From: Opitutaceae bacterium
Lineage (GTDB): Bacteria > Verrucomicrobiota > Verrucomicrobiia > Opitutales > Opitutaceae
DNA length: 64,000 nt
Direction: 5' to 3'
Assembly: GCA_030693515.1 (NCBI GenBank)
Contig: JAUYAK010000026.1
Coordinates: forward strand, 1-64,000
In this document: piece after piece, positions 28,246-35,047 of the stretch
Numbering within the stretch: the first letter of the stretch is position 1
Layout: each line of letters opens with the position of its first letter
Made by a program: the position numbers and the translations under genes
Notes under the pieces: generated by a model
Seen by the model: only the letters and a program-made list of their open reading frames with translations
Database searches by the model: none
Told to the model about the DNA's origin: nothing

Positions 28246-28278
28246 GGGGAGCGAGAACCGCATGAGTTGGACGACCGC

Positions 28279-28518
28279 TAAAGGCGCAAAGGCACAGCCC
28301 CCGGCCGCGTCGAGCGAAAGAACCGCGAGCCGGCCGGGTTGTGCCGTCACCTCGGCGGTCCAAGTTTGGCGCGGTGCGGCGGGATCGCGGTGCGTGGCAA
28401 CGCGGTGCGTGCCTGGCGCTAGCGGGACGCGGAACTCACCGACGGAGGCTCCGTCGGACGTGAAACCCTTGGGGCGGAAAATGCGTTCCTCAACGCGACC
28501 GAGTGCTCCGCTTGCAAC
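28279..28518 (-). pseudogene. C-terminal remnant of a periplasmic-type protein, no start codon
   Basis: In a frame different from the overlapping HxlR gene the minus strand reads like real protein: LGRVEERIFRPKGFTSDG, then SVGEFRVPLAPGTHRV, WTAEVTAQPGRLAVLSLDAAG and GCAFAPL. This G-D-G-x-S...VPxGxHR...pattern is typical of the C-terminal end of a small exported protein family I associate with denitrification and haem gene clusters (recollection, unverified). No start codon lies in frame far enough upstream, and coding character fades before 28518. The frame stays open through the promoter to a TGA at 28174-28176 that overlaps the DUF2249 start. Confidence 0.45.
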
Positions 28519-28817
28519 GCGTGCAGTTGCTCGATCACACCCGCGAGTTTTGCGCCCGTGGGCGTGAGCCGATACTCGACGTGCAACGACGTGGCCGAAT
28601 GATCTGCGCGCGTGGCCAGACCGTAGGCGAGCAGCTTGCGCAGGCGCTCGTTGAGAATTTTAGTCGAGATACCGGGGATGTAGCGCTCCAGTTGACCCGG
28701 CCGCGTGATGCCGCGCTGAAGCGCGCCCACGACGGCGGCTGACCACTTGCACCCCACCACATCCTCCAATCCTCGGTAGGCGGTGCGTTCGCTGAGCGTG
28801 AGGTGTTTCGATTTCAT
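28419..28817 (-). CDS. HxlR-family transcriptional regulator
   Basis: A 132-residue winged-helix regulator: VVGCKWSAAVVGALQRGITRPGQLERYIPGISTKILNERLRKLLAYGLATR...VEYRLTPTGAKLAGVI matches the HxlR fold. Its only cysteine, C23, replaces the Gly in the common GGKW motif and could serve as a thiol sensor, as cysteines do in YodB/QsrR-type members (inference). The last 25 residues (after HSVA) are not conserved-looking and overlap a remnant gene in another frame. The start at 28817 is the ATG in front of the conserved fold. A long inverted repeat lies 36 bases upstream, between it and the divergent thioredoxin-like gene. Confidence 0.88.
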   Translation of the reverse strand: MKSKHLTLSERTAYRGLEDVVGCKWSAAVVGALQRGITRPGQLERYIPGISTKILNERLRKLLAYGLATRADHSATSLHVEYRLTPTGAKLAGVIEQLHALQAEHSVALRNAFSAPRVSRPTEPPSVSSASR

Positions 28818-28852
28818 GGCGCACAAGTATGCGCCGTCCCGGGCCTGCGTCC

Positions 28853-28876
28853 AGTAGGCACCAAACGGTGCCCACT
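28853..28876. promoter_or_regulatory. inverted-repeat operator, probably for the HxlR regulator
   Basis: Arms AGTAGGCACC (28853-28862) and GGTGCCCACT (28867-28876) flank AAAC and pair at 9 of 10 positions. It is placed between divergent genes, 36 bases from the regulator start and 110 bases from the thioredoxin-like start, as expected for a site controlling both. Confidence 0.65.
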
Positions 28877-28986
28877 CTCCGAATCGTGCCCTCTGTGAGC
28901 ATGCGCCCGGATGCGTTATCTTCATGCCGTGCGAGGCATCCCGTCTCGCACTTTATCAACAACCATCCACTGCAAAAGAAAATCCC

Positions 28987-29226
28987 ATGAGCAAAACCAC
29001 CGCCACCTTCTATCACGCCGGCTGCCCTGTCTGTCTCGACGCCGAGAGCGCCGTCTCACGCTACCTCGACATTGGCAAGGTCAACCTTGAGATCGTCCAC
29101 CTTGGCACGGCCAAGAACCGCGTCGCCGAAGCCGAGGCCGCCGGCGTCAAATCTGTCCCGGCCCTCGTCGTCGGCGGGCAGACGCTGCACCTCAACTTTG
29201 GCGCGCCGATGAGCGCGTTGAAGTAA
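28987..29226 (+). CDS. small thioredoxin-like protein (CPVC)
   Basis: A 79-residue thioredoxin/glutaredoxin-fold protein with C13-P-V-C16 at the first strand-helix junction (YHAGCPVCLDAESAV) and the cis-Pro segment SVPALVVGGQTLHLN. It probably reduces disulfides in the cytoplasm as no signal peptide is present. It is divergent from the HxlR regulator and followed by a terminator. Confidence 0.85.
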   Translation: MSKTTATFYHAGCPVCLDAESAVSRYLDIGKVNLEIVHLGTAKNRVAEAEAAGVKSVPALVVGGQTLHLNFGAPMSALK

Positions 29227-29249
29227 TTTCACACCCTGCACCGCGTTTC

Positions 29250-29303
29250 GGAGGAAGGCCACCGCCGCACGTCGGGCGGACACCTTCCTCCTTTCTTGTT
29301 TTC
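29250..29303 (+). terminator. intrinsic terminator after the thioredoxin-like gene
   Basis: GGAGGAAGG (29250-29258) pairs with CCTTCCTCC (29283-29291), enclosing an inner CCGCC/GGCGG stem, and is followed by a T-rich stretch (TTTCTTGTTTT). This is the best-formed terminator in the window. It separates the first thioredoxin-like gene from the redoxin gene at 29320, perhaps partially. Confidence 0.75.
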
Positions 29304-29319
29304 AAATTTATCTCGCCCG

Positions 29320-29850
29320 ATGTCCGCAAACCCTTCCGCGCTCGCCGCCGCTCCCGCCTCCTCCTGCATTGCGCCGCCCATCTCCGCCTCGCTCTGGCTC
29401 AACACGCCCGCACCCGTCACGCTCGATCAACTGCGCGGCCGCGTCGTGGTGTTGCACGCGTTCCAAATGCTTTGCCCCGGCTGCGTCTCCCACGGTCTGC
29501 CGCAGGCGATGGAGATTCAACGCACGTTCGACCCACAAACGCTCGCGGTGATCGGATTGCACAGCGTATTCGAACACCACGACGTGATGACGCCGGCGGC
29601 CTTGCGCGTGTTCGTGCACGAATACCGCCTCCCCTTCCCGATCGCCGTGGATCTGCCCTCCGAAACCCGGTCCTTGCCCCGGACCATGCAAGCCTACGCG
29701 ATGCAAGGCACCCCGACGCTGGTGCTGATCGACGCGCTCGGCCGGATTCGCACGCAGCACTTTGGTGCGGTCGCCGATCTACTGCTGGGCGCGGAGATCG
29801 GCCGGTTGCTGGCGGAGCGCAACGGCACCACCGATCCGGACCGTGATTGA
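29320..29850 (+). CDS. redoxin / TlpA-like thiol-disulfide protein (CPGC)
   Basis: A 176-residue protein of the AhpC/TSA-redoxin family. Features: LRGRVVVLHAFQMLCPGC with C52 and C55, then QTLAVIGLHSVFEHHDVM, and the cis-Pro region MQGTPTLVLIDALGRIR. No signal peptide, so probably a cytoplasmic peroxide or disulfide-handling enzyme. The ATG at 29320 follows the terminator by about 17 bases; readthrough from the upstream thioredoxin-like promoter is possible. Together with the HxlR gene it forms a small thiol-stress unit. Confidence 0.82.
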   Translation: MSANPSALAAAPASSCIAPPISASLWLNTPAPVTLDQLRGRVVVLHAFQMLCPGCVSHGLPQAMEIQRTFDPQTLAVIGLHSVFEHHDVMTPAALRVFVHEYRLPFPIAVDLPSETRSLPRTMQAYAMQGTPTLVLIDALGRIRTQHFGAVADLLLGAEIGRLLAERNGTTDPDRD

Positions 29851-29874
29851 CCGCGGCAAATTGCGCGCAGGCAA

Positions 29875-30531
29875 CTAATCGCCGGGCGTAAGCGTGGATT
29901 TCCACGCCGCGCAGAAACTCTCCGCCCGCTGCCGCAGCCAAGCCCAGTCTCCGGCCGACAGCCGTTCCGGCGTCAGCAGCGGACTGCCGAGGCCAAATCC
30001 TTCGGCGCCGGCGCGCGCATACTCGGGGAGCGTCTCGGGCGTGATGCCGCCGGTGGCAAGCAGCCGCACGGAAGACAACGGCGCCTTCAAGTCGCGCACG
30101 TAGCCGGGTCCGAGGCGGTGGGCGGGAAACAGTTTCACCATCGTCGCGCCGAGCCGGTGAGCTTGATGCACCTCGGTGGGGGTGAACGCGCCCGGAAATA
30201 CCGGCAATCCGCGCCGCACACATTCGCCAATTACATCCGGCACGATCACCGGTGTGACGATGAAACTGGCCCCGGCTGACGCAGCCTCGTCGAGTTCGGC
30301 CAAGGTGGTCACGGTGCCGGCACCGATGTTCAGGCGACCTTGCGAGTGCGCGACGGCGGCTCGGATTTGGGCCACGGCTCCCGGCGAGTTCATCGTGATT
30401 TCCAAGGCGGTGAAACCGCCTTCGGACAACGCCTGCACCACCGGTTCGATCACCTGCACAGGCTGGCCGCGCAGGATCGCGATCAGCGGCATGGTCGCAA
30501 AACGGGTGGCGTTGAAGGCCGTGGCGCTCAT
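29875..30531 (-). CDS. dgoA: 2-keto-3-deoxy-6-phosphogluconate/galactonate aldolase
   Basis: A 218-residue class I aldolase splitting KDPGal or KDPG into pyruvate and glyceraldehyde 3-phosphate. E44 (ALEITMNSP) and the Schiff-base K133 (ATMVKLFPA) are present, with the phosphate-binding LLATGGITPETLPEYARAGAEGFGLGS. Its ATG overlaps the kinase stop by 4 bases. Being next to dgoK and dgoD genes, the galactonate branch is more likely than gluconate (inference from context). Last gene of the operon. Confidence 0.88.
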   Translation of the reverse strand: MSATAFNATRFATMPLIAILRGQPVQVIEPVVQALSEGGFTALEITMNSPGAVAQIRAAVAHSQGRLNIGAGTVTTLAELDEAASAGASFIVTPVIVPDVIGECVRRGLPVFPGAFTPTEVHQAHRLGATMVKLFPAHRLGPGYVRDLKAPLSSVRLLATGGITPETLPEYARAGAEGFGLGSPLLTPERLSAGDWAWLRQRAESFCAAWKSTLTPGD

Positions 30532-31457
30532 GGGAGAGACAGAATCGTGGCCTGACCCATCACGATTGCCGTGGCCAAGTCGGCCGGGGAAATTTGCACG
30601 ACGACGGCATCCGGGGAGAGTTCCCCCAAAGCCAGGGCATACTGACGCGCAAACGAATCCGCCGCGGCCAGCACGATCTGTCCCGCAGAGGCCCCATTCA
30701 AGGTGGCTACTTCGGCACCGATCAACACGCCGCTGAGAAACGCGCGGCTGTGTTCAGCGGCCACGTGCCCGAGCAAGGTGCGCGCTCGGGTTTGAAAGAG
30801 TGCTGCGCTCATACTCAAGCTTCGCGTGGTGCGCACCCCCGCGACAAACGCGGCCTCATCGAAGATTACTTCGTCCGGAGTTGCCAGCGTGCTGTTTTGG
30901 CTGAGCAGACCGTAGAGTTCGCCCGTGAGATAAGTGGCAAATTCCACAATCATACCGGCGCGCAACCGCACGTGCTTAGAATGGCTGCCAGGCAGCACAA
31001 CCGTGCAGTTCTCCCGCAAGTGGTGTCGGGCGGGATCGGCAAGAAGGCCGATCAATTCCGTTTCCTCCCCACGCATGACATCACTCGCGGCCCGGAGTCC
31101 GGAAACCAAACGCACTCTGCGTCCAGCTTGGACAAAATCGACAAACTGCAGCGTGCTGCCGTCGACTGGCGCCGGCAATGACGCGTAGGGGAGCGCCTGC
31201 CAGCCCAAGGTGGACGAGGCCATGCCGGAAATCACCACAGGAATATCGGGTTGGCCAACGACGCCCAGTGCGGCGATACCACGCTCAAGCACTGCGGCAA
31301 GGAACTCACGGCGTCCGTGCTGGGCGGGGTGAATTTGGGCCAAATGCTGGATACCTTCGTCGGTCGCGTGCTCGGCCAGAATCCGGCGCTGCGTCAGTTC
31401 GATCAATCGAAGCCGCAGGCGCGAAGTGCCCCAGTCGCAGGAAATAAATTGAGTCAT
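30528..31457 (-). CDS. dgoK: 2-dehydro-3-deoxygalactonokinase
   Basis: A 309-residue DgoK-family kinase phosphorylating 2-keto-3-deoxygalactonate. N-terminal phosphate-binding motif FISCDWGTSRLRLRL, then VVISGMASSTLGW, RGEETELIGLL, VVLPGSHSKHVRL and ATYLTGELYGLL are all typical of the family. The ATG at 31457 leaves an 11-base gap to the upstream dehydratase stop; a GTG at 31475 would overlap that gene. Translation coupling to the aldolase is shown by the ATGA overlap. Confidence 0.92.
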   Translation of the reverse strand: MTQFISCDWGTSRLRLRLIELTQRRILAEHATDEGIQHLAQIHPAQHGRREFLAAVLERGIAALGVVGQPDIPVVISGMASSTLGWQALPYASLPAPVDGSTLQFVDFVQAGRRVRLVSGLRAASDVMRGEETELIGLLADPARHHLRENCTVVLPGSHSKHVRLRAGMIVEFATYLTGELYGLLSQNSTLATPDEVIFDEAAFVAGVRTTRSLSMSAALFQTRARTLLGHVAAEHSRAFLSGVLIGAEVATLNGASAGQIVLAAADSFARQYALALGELSPDAVVVQISPADLATAIVMGQATILSLP

Positions 31458-31468
31458 GGTTCGTGGGA

Positions 31469-32587
31469 TCACCACTCAGCGAAGCCACCATCCTCCGCCG
31501 TGAAACGTGGAGTGTCCCACACGCCATCAAACCCTTCCGCGGCGAGTTTTTGCTCATCCAACTCGATCCCGAGACCGGGACGAACCGGCACCCTGATATG
31601 GCCCGCTTCAATGACGAAGGGCTCAGCAAGCAGGGTCTCGCCGAGCGTCACGTGTTCTTGGATGAGGAAATTCGGGCAGGCGGCATCGAGCTGCAGGCTG
31701 GCGGCGAGAGCCACCGGACTCAGCGGGCAGTGCGGAGCAATAAGAATGTCACGCGATTCCGCCATGGCCGCGATGCGCCGCACCTCGGAAATTCCTCCCG
31801 CGTGCGCCACATCGGGTTGCACGATGCGCACCGCGCGTTTCTCGATCAGTTCTTGAAATTGCCAGCGGGTGAAAAGCCTTTCACCGGCCGCAATGGGAAT
31901 GGTGGTGGAATCCGCGATCTCCCGCAGTCCGTCGGCGTCCCCGGGCAGAATCGGTTCCTCGATGAACATCGGCTGGTGCGGCTCCAGCAATTTGGCCAGG
32001 CGCTTGGCGCCGGGAAAAGTCAGGCGGCCGTGAAAGTCTGCGCCGATGTCCACGTGTGCGCCGGCGGCTTGCCTCAAGGAGCCGAGGCGATCGGCCGCCG
32101 CTTGCAGGGCCGCCGGGACAGAGAGCGGGCGCATCATGCCGGTGGCGTTGTATTTGAAGGCCGTGAGCCCGCGGGTGTCACGCAGGTCGCGCACCGAGTT
32201 GACGTAGTCGTCGGCCGTGCCGGCGTCGGTCCAGGCATACATCCGAATCCGATCGCGCACGCGTCCACCGAGCAACTGATGCACCGGAACGCCGAGGGAT
32301 TTTCCGAGGATGTCCCAGAGTGCCATGTCGATGCCGGAAAGGGCGGAGCAATGAACCGGCCCGCCGCGGTAGAATCCCCCACGGTAGAGATGCTGCCAGA
32401 TGTATTCGATGCGCCGCGGATCCTGACCGATCAGCCAGCGACTCATTTCACGCAGCATCGTTTCCACCGTGAGCGAGGCACCTTCGAGCGTGGCCTCGCC
32501 GAGGCCGGTCAAACCCGTGTCGGTATGCACACGCAGAATCAGCCATCGTGGGCGCACATGAAATGTTTCAAGCCGCGATATTTTCAT
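31469..32587 (-). CDS. dgoD: D-galactonate dehydratase (enolase superfamily)
   Basis: A 372-residue mandelate-racemase-subgroup dehydratase that makes 2-keto-3-deoxygalactonate. Metal ligands D184, E210 and E236 and the catalytic H186 and H286 fall within one residue of the E. coli DgoD numbering (ADFHG, FIEEPI, AAGERLF, APHCP). The N-terminal capping domain is complete. Specificity for related aldonates cannot be excluded by sequence reading alone. It lies between the hydroxyacid dehydrogenase and the kinase in one minus-strand operon. Confidence 0.92.
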   Translation of the reverse strand: MKISRLETFHVRPRWLILRVHTDTGLTGLGEATLEGASLTVETMLREMSRWLIGQDPRRIEYIWQHLYRGGFYRGGPVHCSALSGIDMALWDILGKSLGVPVHQLLGGRVRDRIRMYAWTDAGTADDYVNSVRDLRDTRGLTAFKYNATGMMRPLSVPAALQAAADRLGSLRQAAGAHVDIGADFHGRLTFPGAKRLAKLLEPHQPMFIEEPILPGDADGLREIADSTTIPIAAGERLFTRWQFQELIEKRAVRIVQPDVAHAGGISEVRRIAAMAESRDILIAPHCPLSPVALAASLQLDAACPNFLIQEHVTLGETLLAEPFVIEAGHIRVPVRPGLGIELDEQKLAAEGFDGVWDTPRFTAEDGGFAEW

Positions 32588-32613
32588 TCAGGGAGAAGTG
32601 GCGGAGGTGCGTG

Positions 32614-33591
32614 TCAGCCGTGCAGTGGCACCATGGGCGCATTGAGCGGATTGAGCGGATGTTGCCCTGCCAGAACCCGGGCGACGTCATTCACGCAGTG
32701 GAGGCGGGCCCGGTGGCGGCTTTCGCGGGTGCCACCACCGATGTGGGGAGTGAGCACGACGTTGCGCAGGACAAGCAACGCGGGATGAACTTGGGGCTCG
32801 TTCTCGAAGACGTCCAGTGCAGCGCCCCCGAGATGGCCGGACTCGAGCGCCGCGACCAGGGCCGATTCATCCACGATGCGACCACGCGACGCGTTGATGA
32901 GGAGGGCACCACGCTTCATCTGCGCCAAGCGGGCCGCACTGATCAGTCCCTCGGAATCGCGGTTGAGAGGCAGATGCAACGAGACTACGTCGGCCTCGTG
33001 CAACAACCGGTCGAGCGGAGCATAGTCGGCATGCTCCACCGGCGTGCGCTGATGAAACAGGATGCGCAGCCCGAAGCCCCGCGCCCGTCGCGCGACCGCC
33101 TGACCGATTGCGCCGTAGCCAACGAGGCCGAGCGTTTTGCCATCAAGCAGCGCCCCATCCCAAACTCCGGGCTGAAAGCTACGCCATCCGCCCGCCCGCA
33201 CATAGCTATCGGCCTCATGAATCCTTCGGGCGACAGCCAGCAAAGCCCCGAGAGTGAAGTCGGCGGTGGACTCGACGAACGCATGCGGGACGTTGGTGGC
33301 AAAAACCCCGCGCCTCTGCATGAGCAGTATATCCAGATTGTTTACGCCAATCGAAACATTGGCGACGACCTTCAATTTCGGCGCACGTTCCAAGAGTTCG
33401 GAGTCCACCCGCAGCTCCGCCTGATTTACGATGCCGGCGAGTTCTGGCGCAAGCCGCAGCACTTCGGCCCGAGACATCAAGTCACCGCCGGCGGGACCGA
33501 GCACCACTCGGGCGAGTCCGTTGAGCGGGACAAGGACCTCGTCGGGCACCGCGTTGGTGATCAGGACCAAAGGCGTAGGCAGAGATGACAT
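32614..33591 (-). CDS. D-isomer-specific 2-hydroxyacid dehydrogenase
   Basis: A 325-residue NAD(P)-dependent dehydrogenase. The Rossmann motif GLVGYGAIGQAVA (about 155-167) and catalytic residues R236 (NASRG), E265 (FENEP) and H283 (TPHIGGGT) are intact. It resembles glyoxylate/hydroxypyruvate or 2-keto-gluconate reductases. As the first gene of the sugar-acid operon it may reduce or oxidise an intermediate around keto-aldonate formation. The ATG at 33591 is the first start before the conserved N-terminus; the long upstream extension would overlap the regulator and its operator. Confidence 0.85.
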   Translation of the reverse strand: MSSLPTPLVLITNAVPDEVLVPLNGLARVVLGPAGGDLMSRAEVLRLAPELAGIVNQAELRVDSELLERAPKLKVVANVSIGVNNLDILLMQRRGVFATNVPHAFVESTADFTLGALLAVARRIHEADSYVRAGGWRSFQPGVWDGALLDGKTLGLVGYGAIGQAVARRARGFGLRILFHQRTPVEHADYAPLDRLLHEADVVSLHLPLNRDSEGLISAARLAQMKRGALLINASRGRIVDESALVAALESGHLGGAALDVFENEPQVHPALLVLRNVVLTPHIGGGTRESRHRARLHCVNDVARVLAGQHPLNPLNAPMVPLHG

Positions 33592-33656
33592 TGAAGGGCG
33601 CCGGGGCGCGGCGGTATGTCCAAACAATGCGGCAGATGGCGCAACCATCGCGCATC

Positions 33657-33669
33657 TGTTATTGTAACA
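33657..33669. promoter_or_regulatory. LacI-type operator, copy 1 (operon promoter)
   Basis: TGTTATTGTAACA, a 13-bp palindrome, is located 66 bases upstream of the hydroxyacid dehydrogenase start and just beyond the 3' end of lacI. It is the exact reverse complement of the second copy at 34753-34765. Confidence 0.75.
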
Positions 33670-33703
33670 TGCGCAACGCCAAACGCCCTCGCACTCGCGC
33701 GCT

Positions 33704-34750
33704 TCAGCGTTGGCGGATACTCGGACCGTCAACCCATGCGGGAGGCGTCAGCGTCTGGCGCGGAATATCCGGCACGCCGCGTTCGTTGTGCATAAGAAGC
33801 GTCGCCAGCATATCGACCGCCGCGGAGGCGACCTGGGCCCGGCGATGATGGATGCCGGCGAAGTTCCGATGGCGCTCCGCCCAATCATGCACGACCATCC
33901 CGACCTGTTCGGGAATACTGCGCCCCAGCTTTTCGGTCAGCCACTCCGGGACGTAGGAATCGAATGAAATGACGACATCCGGACGATGTCGCAGAAACCA
34001 CCCGCGGAAGATTTCGTATTCTTGGGCGAGATTGTTCTCCGGGAACAATAGCAACGGCACGCGATCGCGCAGCGGGATTTGCTGCTGATAGGTCAGCATG
34101 GCGCCTTGATAGGCGTGGTCGGAGCGGTTGTCGATCCACTGAGTGATCGCCAAGCCGATCCGCCGGTAGCCCCGTGCGGCCAATTCCGCCGTCGCCTGCT
34201 GAATGCCACGCGTCATGTGCGTGCTCGCCCGGTGGAGCGCCGGTTGGGTGAGGCCATAGCCCAGCGTCACCGCCGCGAACCTTGAGTAGTCGAGTTCCGT
34301 GCCGATGCTGTGCGAGGATTGCGGCGAAATAATCAGGCCCTCGATGCCGCGCGTCTCAAGAATCTGCGCTAGGCGAGCAGCCGACATCCGCGTGCGATCA
34401 AACCGAAACTCCTCGGCCCGGTAGCCATGGCGCGCAGCCCGCGTGCGGATGTCATCAAGTGAGACATATTGATAAGCGTGATCGAGTAATTCGTCCCCCG
34501 GAATCTCGTCGCGCACCAGCGCGATAACCGCCGCGGCACGCCGCCGTCGGTAGCTGCGGATTCGAGCCATTAGCCGCGCCATGTGCGGATCGGGCGCATA
34601 GCCGAGTTTCTTTGCGGCCGATAGCACCCTGCGGCGGGTATCGGCTGACACGTTTGGGAAATTCCGCAGCACGCGGGAAACGGTCATGGCCGAGACACCG
34701 CAATTGTCAGCGATCGTGCGAAGGTTTTTCTGCGAGGTCGGGCTTGCCAT
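33704..34750 (-). CDS. LacI-family repressor of the galactonate-type operon
   Basis: A 348-residue regulator with the N-terminal LacI helix-turn-helix (LRTIADNCGVSAMTVSRVLRNFPNVSADTRRRVLSAAKKLGY) and a periplasmic-binding-like effector domain. It probably senses an intermediate of sugar-acid breakdown. The ATG at 34750 is taken because a longer frame would translate through the operator. The operator copy at 34753-34765 is 2 bases upstream of this start, implying autorepression, and a second copy controls the downstream operon. Confidence 0.9.
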   Translation of the reverse strand: MASPTSQKNLRTIADNCGVSAMTVSRVLRNFPNVSADTRRRVLSAAKKLGYAPDPHMARLMARIRSYRRRRAAAVIALVRDEIPGDELLDHAYQYVSLDDIRTRAARHGYRAEEFRFDRTRMSAARLAQILETRGIEGLIISPQSSHSIGTELDYSRFAAVTLGYGLTQPALHRASTHMTRGIQQATAELAARGYRRIGLAITQWIDNRSDHAYQGAMLTYQQQIPLRDRVPLLLFPENNLAQEYEIFRGWFLRHRPDVVISFDSYVPEWLTEKLGRSIPEQVGMVVHDWAERHRNFAGIHHRRAQVASAAVDMLATLLMHNERGVPDIPRQTLTPPAWVDGPSIRQR

Positions 34751-34752
34751 AC

Positions 34753-34765
34753 TGTTACAATAACA
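34753..34765. promoter_or_regulatory. LacI-type operator, copy 2 (lacI / receptor divergent region)
   Basis: TGTTACAATAACA is the reverse complement of copy 1. It lies 2 bases before the lacI start and 282 bases before the divergent TonB-dependent receptor at 35048. The rest of this 297-base gap shows no gene. Confidence 0.75.
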
Positions 34766-35047
34766 CGGCAACCCCATTGCACGTCAACCCGCACGAACTT
34801 TAGGTCACGTTCTTGAACGGCGTCCCCCGCGCTGTTCACCGCCCACCCTCTTTCCCTCCCACGGTGCCCTTCTACCCTGCGCAATTTCGTCCGCGTTATT
34901 GCCTATCGGACCTGACCCGAAGTAAGCACTCAATCCGTCACCGACTTTCATCTGCTGTGGCGCCCAATAGGGAGCGCGAGGATTCACAGACGGCAGCGCC
35001 CTCTCCGCCTCGGTAGTCAATCCACGAACCCTGCAACCATCCTCCGT

